A stretch of DNA of 64,000 nt from assembly GCA_964036295.1 (NCBI GenBank), contig OZ038464.1, positions 22,394,008 to 22,458,007 on the forward strand, read 5' to 3'. Origin of the DNA: Plumapathes pennacea. Its lineage: Eukaryota > Cnidaria > Anthozoa > Antipatharia > Myriopathidae. Below the pieces are notes generated by a model. The model was not told the origin of the DNA. It did no database searches and worked only from the letters and a program-made list of their open reading frames with translations. This document shows, in pieces, positions 44,353 to 54,800 of this stretch (position 1 is the first letter of the stretch; every line of letters starts with the position of its first letter). A program made the position numbers and the translations under genes.

Positions 44353-47300
44353 CTATTGTGCGATAGAATCTCTAATTTTCTCATAAGCGAGGGCCACATT
44401 TAGTATCGTGGTTTCGTCAAACTTCTTTCCAACAATCATCATGCCCACTGGTAAGCCTTCTGAGAATCCTGCGTTCATTGACAGGGCGGGGTGACCAGTG
44501 AGGTTGAACGGGCACGTGTTGGCATTGTCTTTACCAATGAGTTCAAAATACCCTGGAGAAAAATCAGAGTTTAGCACAAGTCAGCCGGTCTCGTTGGATT
44601 ACACGATAGTACTGTACGTATGTAACTACGTTGGCGTGGACACAAAGCGTTTGAGCGTCAACCATTCATCGGAGCGAGTGCCAGCTTCACTGTTTTGTGA
44701 ACGCTTTCGTAATATCGCTACGAGATGGTTATCGGTAAAACACAAAACAAGCGAAAGAAAACGTGCCAACAGATTGATGAACGACTATATTAGACAGCAA
44801 GTATAGAATACTTCTTGAGTACGGGAAAGGTTACATAAACAAGGCAAGAAACACACCAGAGAAAGATAAAGATGGTATAGTGCTTGAGTAAAAGCTTTTC
44901 ACTTAGTGTATGAGGGAATGAAGTTAATGCACCAGTGTAGATATACGAGCCAATTACTAATTAAATAAAACGCGAGATAGCTGGTGCGTGCCTGCGCGTG
45001 TGAACACACAAAGAATGAAAACCTAACCACGAAGGGAAAGTGCGTATACATCAATAAACGTTTACTGCAGCGACTATCGTGGAAAATTTGTTCAATCAAA
45101 TGATAGTTGATGACAGTCCATGATAGTTCATGATAGTTTCATGTTCAAACGGGTGCAAGAGGTCGCACTTTCATAAACTATCATCGACTATCACCACCGT
45201 ATGAAACAATCAAAATTCAACCGTATACTCACCTTTGATTGAGAGGTCCTGGGGCGGAAACGGCCTCGCTTTCGTGGGGCAGGTGGGCATGATCAACACG
45301 TCCACTTTCTTCAGAACCTCGTCGTACGCTCGGCCCAGCTCCAACGCCAAATTCTGCGCCTTGCTGTACGACACGTAATGATTGCTGTCTTGCAGAAATT
45401 TTCCCACGATAGCATCAAGCTTACAATTAGTCGACAACTCATTCGGGTGCATCTTCAGTCCTTTGTTCAGCGCTGCATGCAGACTAGTCACATGATAGCC
45501 TTTGGAGCTGCCGCCAAATCCTGGCCATAGAAATCATAGTGAAGTGTTAACAAGTATCATCAATAACGAATCATTGAAAAATGGCTTATTGTTAAAATGA
45601 TGCAATTCTCTGTGTCTGCCCGTTTATGTTCGTCTTTCACTAACTTTATGTGGGAAAGGGGCACGCTCAGCGAGCTTCAGTCCGTTATAGACATTATGTG
45701 GGTCAATATTGTCTGATTGTTAAGACATTTTTAACATATCAGTAATGTTTTTTCCCTTGTCCGTATCACTGTGTACGTGTCAGGCAAAGAAGAATATTGC
45801 ATGTATCCCATGATGCACTCACCTCCACCATTTAGAACGACTCTCCATCTTCCCTGAGTGGCGATGATGCTTAACAACATCGAGCCTAAAGTTGAATTAG
45901 TGAAGAAAAGATAGTGTCCTCAGAAAAAGGGCACAAAGCAGTCAGTAGGAGGATAATTGGAAAATAAAGGAGTAAACAAGTGTTGGTTTATCAAATAAAC
46001 AGACAAATATATGGAAGCAAACAGCAGATGGAAAAAGACAACAGTAAGAAACCAAGAAGTTTAAAAAGGAGAATAGGGTAAATGTGGATCCCATAAAGCT
46101 GTAAAAAATATGTCAAATGTATATTCTTTGTTTTCTGCTTTTGTTTTTGTTTTGTTTTGTTTTGTTTTGTTTTGTTTTGCTGGATTTCATTATTATCATC
46201 AAGATCATATTCCGCCAACATTATCGCCATTAGCGTCATCTTTAAAGTGATATAATGTCTATAGTGATAAAGCCTTACACCTGCTTTTTCTAGTGTATCT
46301 AATATCAATTTACCATCACAATGCATCGGCACAGACACTTCTTTCGACGTTGTTGCCGTTTCTCTGCTCAGTTGTTCGATGGCTTTTTTCACCATCTCGT
46401 CGACATCGGGTTCGGAGTTGCAGTAACCGAAGCCTTCCTTGAGAATACCCACACGGATATTAGATACGTCTCCAGTCACCTGCGCCATAACGGACCAAAA
46501 ACATGTTACCGTACCAGTATCGATCTGCCGTGCGATCGGATATACTTTCTTCGCCCAATTCGTGCCCAAAATGTACAATTTTAATAGACTTTTAAGGTCG
46601 TGTTTTTACAACATTTGCTAATGAGTTTGTTTGTCAGACAACTCGTATCATGCTGTGTCCTGCCAAGCTTCGGATTGCGCGCGACCTCGTAAAAATTAAG
46701 TTTTCCTAGCTGCTTGAAGAAGAACTTCGAATCCTTTAGAAGTCCCAGATTATTTTCAGTGCTACCCCGCAACTGCTGACATGGCTTCATAACTGTGAAG
46801 ATCACTTTTACAAGAATTTTCTATCTGCAGGGATACGTGAGCTAAATCTTATGGACATCATTTTACAAATGCTAACGATGGGTTGGGTAAAAAAAAAAAA
46901 CAAATAAAAAACAAGCTAACGACAATGGTGTTAATTTATCATTTGTGAAAAAACAACAAAATTTATAGAGGGAAAGGCGCTTATTTCTAACTTTGGCTGA
47001 GAGGAGGGGCGCTTATTCGAAGATTTATGGTATATATAGTGCTATAATAGTTGTAAAGACTGTCGCAATGTCATGTGCACAACTCACTTGCTGGGAGAAG
47101 AACCGCGGTGCACTTGTAACTTGAGTTTGACGATGGTCTTTACCGTCATCAAAACCAGCAATGACCTGTAAGTGACACAAAACAAAACCATTGTGATTGT
47201 TTATGGCTTAAAGCGTTTCTCGTCCTACTGTGTGAACAACATGCAAAACTGAAGAGATAAAAACACACGCGGAGGAAACAAAAACATAGATTAACTAAGT

Positions 47301-50300
47301 TATTGAGAATAATCAACTTCAATGCTCTCTTTCAACCTTCTACAAAAGATATATCACACAGTACCGTAGAATTCCGAAAGTAACGGCCCCCGTTACTTTC
47401 GGATTTAGCAGGCCTAAGGGGCCGTTACATTCGGGCAGTTAAAAAAACGTTTGTAAATGAGCAGCCGTCTCACATGGGCGCATAACATGATAGGACGTTG
47501 ATAAAATTGTCATCATTTATTCGCCATTATACACATAAAAGTTATTACATTTGTTCAGATTACATGGTGGGTATAAATTCACTAGACAAAAACTTTGTAT
47601 TCGTATTATACGGTATATTAACCAAAGTAGAAACGTTTGTGATACTTTATTTCAACGGTAGTCATAATCTATTGAGTACAACACTTCTTTCGATGTCCTG
47701 CACTCAGGCCGTTCCTCAGTCCGGTTACGGTACGGTACTTTGTTTTGGAGACGTCACTGTGACATTTTTTATCCGACCGTTACTTTCGGAGGGACCGCTA
47801 CTTTCGGAGGGACCGTTACTTTCGGGGGGACCGCTACTTTCGGAGGGGCCGCTACTTTCGGAATTCTACATCAATTCTCATTACATCACTCATACATTTT
47901 CTTTTTGAACGGTTAGAAGAATTTTTATTATAAGTTCAGACAGTTCTTTTCAGTTCGTATCAAAAAACGTACCGCCCCCTTAATTTGATAAGAATGTAAT
48001 TTGCTAGAACATTCCCAAACATCAACCTACCTCCAGTAATAACGCCACATTCTGAACATTCCTGGCCATCGGTCCCACGTGGTCAACTGAATACTCACAC
48101 GGACAGATGCCAGTGTAAGGAACCAACCCATACGTCGGTTTTAATCCCACAATGCCACACATTGCAGCCGGTATGCGAATAGAGCCCCCCTGATCTCCAC
48201 CAAGAGCCATGGTCACGTGACCACCAGCCACCTGAAACGTTAGTTATAATGTGATGACATAGTGGCCATGTTGGATAAATTTTAACAAGGGATTGCTTGT
48301 AAGCTTCAATTGCAAGTGGCGACAACATGGCCACGATGATCCGGGATAATTATCGATTTTAAACCAGAACATGGACAAACTACCAGGGTGGTAGTGGCAA
48401 CACACTTTGCATATTTTACTGGCAATTAAGATTTTATAACAGAAATTCCCTCAGCAAACATACAAGATAAATGCAGCCCTGGTGGCACAAGAGAATTTAC
48501 AGTTGCTCAGCTGCCTCCTAATGTGATCAGATGTTCCATGTTCCCCAAACCATATACTTGTGTGCTTACAACAATAATCAAACTCCAGTTTGTAACAATT
48601 AGGATTTCTTTGTAAATATTTATCGGTTTGACTTGAAAATCACTGTGCAGGGTTGATATGCATACTTTATATCTATTAGATGAATCATGGATATTGCATT
48701 TGATCAATTCTGCAGGGTTAAGGGTCTGATATCCATGTTTCCATGGCACGGGCAACAGAACTGTTTTGCAGCAAAAAGAATCCATAAATCATTACACAGA
48801 AATATGCATGCTGAGTCTGTACAGCAATTTTCAGGTTAAATTGATGAATATTTGCAGAGAAGTCCTTGTTTGATCAAAAACTTCTGGGGTAGGGGTCTTA
48901 TTTCCATGGCAACAGAACTTCTTTTGCAACAAATAAAAGAAAAACACAATTCATTGCAGATTTTTCAGGTTAAATTGATGACTAGTTGCAGAGAAATCTA
49001 TGTTAAGAAGTGCCAGCTGCAACAAACTCCAGTGTATATACCACTTTGTAACAAAGGCTTTCTTTGCAAATATTCATCGGTTTGACCTGAAAATCACTTG
49101 ACATTGCACCTGTGCAATGAATTATGGGTTTTGCATTTGATCAAAGTCTGATATCCATAATTTATTGCACAGAAACTTTCTTGTTGACTCTCCTGCACAG
49201 CAATTGTCAGGTTATATAACTTGATGAATATTTGTAGAGAAATCCTCATTGATTATGCAGTGTAAAGTATCGGTTTTGCCTCTGCAACTCAATGTGACAG
49301 TTCAGCCTCCTAAATGATGTATCTTACCAAAGCTGCAGATCCCGAAGAAGAACCTCCTGTCATTCTTGAGTGATCATGTGGATTCAACACTGGCCCATTG
49401 CTTGATGTAAAACTCACAGAACAGAAGCACAGGGACTCGCAGACAGCCTTACCAACAACATGTCCTCCAGCATCCAATATTCGGGACACCACTGTGGCAT
49501 CAACATCTGGGACATATCCTTCTAATATGTGGGAGCCATTCGTCATAGGAACTCCTGCCACACAGATGTTATCTTTGAGTGCGACTGTTTTGCCATGTAG
49601 TTTACCACTTGGTGCACCCTGTATGTAGCACTTCCAGTACCTACAAAGGGAGATCACAAATCATAAAACATCAATTTTGTCCAAACTACATACCTGGGTG
49701 GAATGATCAGTACGGCTCAGTAACTTGGCTAGTTATAACACTGTAGCACTGCTCATAGAAATTAGCCTATGATAGCATCCCATTTAAAAATACTGTGGAG
49801 ACTAGCAGAGTTCAATTTTTCAAACTGGCCTCCAGTAAAGTGAAACAAGCCGGATTTGTATAGAGACCCATTATCTGAAGTTGAACCATGAAATCAACCC
49901 TTTAATGGACAAAAACCATACAATAGATACAGTTTGCATTTACCACTTGTGTTGAAAGCATACATTTTACTTGCAGAAAACTCCACACTGTACCCACCAT
50001 GCATTGCAGGGGTTGTCCTCTGGACCTACAGGTCGATATCCAGGAGTGCGTGGATATTTGACAGGAAGTTTGGGATCTGGAAGTTCAGATAGTCGCTGGT
50101 AGTTTCTCCTCAAGGAATCTGTGATGACGTCTATTGGGGCAAAAATGTGGGATAATTTGTGATCAGGATAAGCCACTATATAGTATTTGAGTAAAATTCA
50201 ACAAGTTCTGCCATGCTACACGGCCGTATAGTACATGGTTTAGTACGTCGTGCTATTGCCCTGTTGAACTCGATTCATAAGTTACTTATTACAATTACTT

Positions 50301-50706
50301 AAATTAACACCATGAAGACAAAGTGCATCTGTGAGAGTCTAGAATTTCAAAATGATTCCGGGATGTGCATGCCCCCAGACCCATGTGAATGAGACAGTTT
50401 TGCATAATTAGAATATTGTACCCTCGACCCTCGACAAAAAGATACACTCGTTTTAAATTTGTTACGCTCGAAGAAACGTAATTTATGAAGTAAAATTTGG
50501 TTAGGAAAGAATAATCTCCAAGCAATTAGACGAGAATCCCCATACACCTATAGAATGATAGAGTTCTCCATTGATTTCTAGTATTTACCTCGATATGCTT
50601 GCAATTCGCTGTCGTCCAAATCCAGTCCGAGGCTTTGCGAAATTTCAGCCATCTTGGAGAAACTTGGAGGGTGTATTGCAGGCTCCCTGAAAGCCTTTTC
50701 ATCCAT
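44353..50706 (-). CDS. Amidase-signature (AS) family amidase, copy 1, 519 aa, nine exons
   Basis: Exons on the minus strand: 50706-50589, 50130-49998, 49640-49328, 48231-48031, 47165-47088, 46479-46314, 45885-45823, 45520-45233 and 44552-44353 (TAG). All junctions agree in phase; the sum is 1,560 nt. AS-family enzymes hydrolyse amide bonds with a Ser-cisSer-Lys triad. Here these are Lys106 (VALKDNI), Ser181 ([12 protein letters not shown]) and Ser205 ([14 protein letters not shown]); the 24-residue gap between the serines matches the family. Length and motifs ([39 protein letters not shown]) resemble Rhodococcus-type amidases more than metazoan FAAH1. No signal peptide or membrane helix is visible, so it is likely cytosolic. 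Substrate unknown. Start MDEKAFREP is set by homology with copy 2. Confidence 0.9.
45093..45205. repeat. Short inverted/direct repeat cluster of TGATAGT motifs
   Basis: TGATAGTT and related motifs repeat on the left and ACTATCATCGACTATCA on the right, around a GTGCAAGAGGTCGCAC-like centre. This suggests a small foldback element in intron 8 of amidase 1. Confidence 0.45.
46143..46182 (+). repeat. (TTTTG)n simple repeat
   Basis: Tandem TTTTG units in an intron of amidase 1. Confidence 0.85.
47366..47869. mobile_element. TIR element (about 504 bp) in an intron of amidase 1
   Basis: The ends are GTAGAATTCCGAAAGTAACG and GCTACTTTCGGAATTCTAC in inverted orientation. TA dinucleotides just inside each outer base could be the target duplication of a Tc1/mariner-type element. 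The right end has about five tandem GGACCGTTACTTTCGGAG-like units. No transposase ORF. Confidence 0.65.
48590..49260. repeat. Imperfect long-period repeats in an amidase 1 intron
   Basis: ATCGGTTTGAC-TGAAAATCA occurs at about 48622 and 49076 (454 bp apart). CAGGTTAAATTGATGAATA-like segments recur near 48835, 48965 and 49210. This indicates decayed local duplication. Confidence 0.6.
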
Positions 50707-50914
50707 GATGTCGGACAACGGAAGATCCTCCTCCGGCCCCTCCAAGGCGGCAAGGAACGGTTTGACAACCAGGCCTCTCAAGCAACTGGGAGACTAAGTA
50801 CTAAAAATCCATTTTACTCGCTCAATTCCGGTTTCGAAGGAGCCAATAAACCAGAAATACGATAATCGCAGGTACCCATTCGGGTTGCGGGATTCTTGTC
50901 TACTTACCGCCAGG

Positions 50915-51066
50915 GCCCGGTTGTTCAAAGAGCGGATAGCGCTATTCACCGGATAAGTCGCTATCCAGTGGATAAGCTTGTCATGCTTTAGTACAAGTTT
51001 AATTTATCAACTGGAAAAGGATTTATCCGGTGAATAGCGCTACCCGCTCTTTGAACAACTGGGCCC
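50915..51066. mobile_element. MITE-like inverted repeat (about 150 bp) upstream of amidase 1
   Basis: It begins GCCCGGTTGTTCAAAGAGCG and ends CGCTCTTTGAACAACTGGGC, with inner arms GATAGCGCTATTCACCGGAT / ATCCGGTGAATAGCGCTA. It lies about 210 bases upstream of the amidase 1 ATG. Confidence 0.8.
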
Positions 51067-51885
51067 AGGAGCTTATTAATTGCTTTCTGAAACGGTGCGC
51101 CGAGGCTAGCTATTAAACGAACGCAAATTGTTTGATTCAGTTTACAATATCAGTCAACCTTCCAGCTACACACCACGTCAGCCTTTTTTCTCAATTTTTC
51201 AGCTCCCCATTTTCTCTTCCAAGTTTTTGAACTAGAACTAGGAAATTGCATTTATTTTTCTATGTTCCAATCTATTTCAAATCTATAGCTAGTGGAAGAG
51301 CCAGACAAAATTAGATGTTTTGTTCTATAGAAATTTTATGTTGAGACGGACTTATGTCAGCGGCTTACTCATGATCTCTCATGCGTAAAAGCCTTTTTCC
51401 CCATCATCTGGCCTTGTTCTAACAAACCTCCCCAAGATAGTCAAAATATATGTTCCCAGCTCCAGTAAAGTCATCTTTCTACACGGAAAATTATACTTCC
51501 GCACCAGACCTAATTCTTGGTCGCACTCCATTAATCTAACTTTAAGAGTCGCCCAATTTGGCGCAAATTTCTAATGGAACTTTAAGTAGCGTGTACGTGG
51601 CCTTTCGCGTTTCCACCCTGGATATTTTATTGGTGCATGAAGGATATAGTTAACGATATTGTTTTAAAATTAGTAATTGGGACTAATGTATATTGAACAG
51701 AGAAGAAATGAGGAGAAGCAGAAGAACTGTTAGAAAGATGTTTGAAAGTTTTAGCCGTAGAGCCGATACTGTACACTTCAGTGACACTCTGCAATAATGA
51801 AGTTGGCTTACAATCCTCAGCAAGCCAGTTCCATTAACCAAGTCGTGTATCTTAAAAAAAAATGTACCAATTTAAAAAATTCTGT
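51067..51885. other. Intergenic region between the two amidases
   Basis: AT-rich sequence with no recognised gene. It should contain the amidase 2 3' end (TTTATT at 51626) and the amidase 1 promoter side. Confidence 0.5.
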
Positions 51886-54800
51886 CTATTGTGCGATGGA
51901 ATCTCTGATTTTCTCATAAGCGAGGGCCACATTTAGTATCGTGGTTTCGTCAAACTTCTTTCCAACAATCATCATGCCCACTGGTAAGCCTTCTGAGAAT
52001 CCTGCGTTGATTGACAGGGCGGGGTGACCAGTGAGGTTGATTGGGCCTGTGTTGGCATTGTCTTTACCAGTAAGATTAAAAAATCCTGGAAAGAAAACAG
52101 GTGTACGTCAATAAATTGTCGAATTTCAGTTTCGTTTGATTAGCTGCTTTTATGATAAACGCTCTTGTTATTTCACTGCCTGTGCAGGCTGAATCGGAAA
52201 GTAACCGGAGAAAAAAGCGCTGGAGACGAAAATAGAACTTTTCGATGTCGACAGCAAATATCCGCTGAACGAATCAAAGGAGAAAAAAACAAGGCAGAAC
52301 AATAAAAGATAAACAAACAGGGAAAGACAGAAAGACAAATTGAGACAGCAGCGCTTGCCGTCAGCAATGTTTACGTAGATGCATGGATTAATGTCACTAA
52401 AGAGACAAGAGACACACTATGAAGAGAAATGACAGACAGACAGACGGAGAATAAAAATGAAACCACTGAATATAGCAGATATTCATCAAGATCAATGATT
52501 ACTAATTCGATGCATTATAGGGAAGAAGCACTTTCTTTTCAAAGATCAGTTGCGAATTTAGTAGAATCTGAAACCCTTGTCTCGAGAAAACTTAGAACAA
52601 CTAAACCTTTCCTCATTCACCACGCACGCAAAAAAAATCTAATAAGTGTTATGTGATTTTGCAATACTTATAAAGTGATGCCAATTAATTAGCTACGCAC
52701 CTTTGATTGATAGGCCCTGGGGCGGGAACGGCTTCGCTTTCGTGGGGCAGGTGGGCATGATCAACACGTCCACTTTCTTCAGAACCTCGTCGTATGCTCG
52801 GCGCAGCTCCAACACCAAATTCTGAGCCTTGCTGTACAACACGTCGTTATTGCCATCGTGCAGATATTTTGCTATGAGAGCAACGTACTTGCAAGTAGCA
52901 CTCATCTCGTTAGGCTGTGCCTTGAGCCCTTTGCTCATCGCTGCCTGTAGACTAGTCACGTGATAACCTTTGCAGCTGCCTGAAAAGAAATTTTGGAAAA
53001 AAAAAAAAAATTTTCAAGGAAACTTTTCAGGAAGGCAAGTTTTCGTTACTGTACGTTCCGCTCACCTCCGCTGTCCAGCATGACTTCCCAAGTTTCCCGA
53101 TTTGAAACGACATTGAGCAAAGCCACGCCTGGAAAATAATTTGCAAAGCCCAGCTCAGGAAAAGGTAAATAGACTGTAGTAGCAACATCAGTCTCTAGGG
53201 AAGTTTGGAAGTTTTAAAGTGAGAGAGAGAGAGAGAGAAATGCAGAGAGAAGGACTCAAACACAAATAGAGGACAGAAAAACGGAAGGACTGATGGATGG
53301 ATCCCATAAAAGAGATTAAAACGGAAGTTAAAACACAGCGAATAAGCGTAAAAAATGCGAACAATACTTAATAAAATCCGCTAATCACCCTATGCCGCGA
53401 AATTGAAGGTGGTACAGACCCTTAATGTGCCCCTGTTAGTTCAAATTTGGTCGATACGGATACGATATAGCTGGAAGATAGCGTTCTCATTCATTAGAAA
53501 TACAAAATTATAGGTATTTCCTCGCCCAAGTAAGCTATGTGCCGGGGGGGTGGGGGGGAGGTACTCCCATATATTTCCTATATAGGGACGTTCCGCCCGA
53601 TAGGGTATCATTTTCAGGGTCTTCTGTCTTAAACAAGGTATCAAATTTTACAATTTCGTGTCTTAAACAGGGTTATTTTCTGAAGATTTTCTCCCTCCCC
53701 CCTCAACCAAATTTTTGCTCTCGCCATTTTTGCGCGATTTCTTCGTATGCTCCAGTGGAAACGCGTGAAACGCAGGCTAACTTATCTAAACTTAGTCTTG
53801 AACAGGGTATCAAATTAGAGCACTTTGTCCTAGACAGGGTAGCAAAATTTCCATTTTTGTGTCTTGAATAGGGTCAGGCTTTTATAGAGTCAGCGGAACC
53901 CCCCTACCCAAATTCCTATTGAGTGCTATGTGGGAGGCACGGCAACTGAGAACATGCAGCTCACAGAGATCAAATTATTTATCGCTCTTCAGATGAAGTC
54001 GTGATATATTAACGGCTGAATTTACCATCACAATGCATCGGCACTGACACTTCTTTCGACGTTGTTGCTGTTTCTCTGGTCAGGTGTCCGATGGCTTTTT
54101 TCACCATCTCGTCAACATCGGGTTCGGAGTTGTAGTGACCAAAGCCTTCCTTGAGAATACCCACACGGATATTAGATACGTCTCCAGTCACCTGCGAGAA
54201 TGCCGGACGGGCAAGAATTCTATGTTTGAGGATTTCAGGACTCTTAGACCTCTAAACCTTGTTAGGACTGTAAACAGCATTAGTGTTTAGGATTATATAC
54301 GTTGATACTTTACTCTAATACTTTTAAAATATCTTATTCTTAGCTTTTCACTTGTACTTAATTTTTATTCTATTTCTTTATTCTTTGAACACCTGTAATG
54401 CATGCTACATTCATATGTATTGTGTAATGGCACACCAGAAAAAACATTATTGATATTGTTAGTAGTGTCTTGTTAGGACGACTTAATAAATGTCAGAACT
54501 TCTATTGTGGAGTACCTGGAAACTAGCTTTTAGCTGAGGGCATTTTCCACCTTAAATAAAGTATTGATTTATTGAAATCTACGAGTTAATAACAACTTTG
54601 GGCAGGTTGAGATAACTGAGGACAATGCACTTTCATTAGCTTAACGGGAAGTCGCTATAATATAGGCTTAGAGTGGAATTAGTTAGAAGGTTCAAAACTC
54701 ACTTGCTCGGAGAAAAACGTTCTTGTAACTTGAGTTTGACGATGATCTTTACCGTCATCAAAACCAGCAATGACCTACAAGTGACACAAAACAAACAAAC

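Noticed and set aside
49967-49997. Extension of amidase 1 exon 2 through [10 protein letters not shown]
   Set aside because: This is intron read-through; the GTGGGT donor after TG gives NAWYWKC and the correct phase, matching copy 2.
50578-50781. Longer N-terminus of amidase 1 starting near 50781
   Set aside because: The upstream start there is TTG, with a stop shortly before; the ATG at 50706 gives the same exon 1 length (118 nt) as amidase 2.
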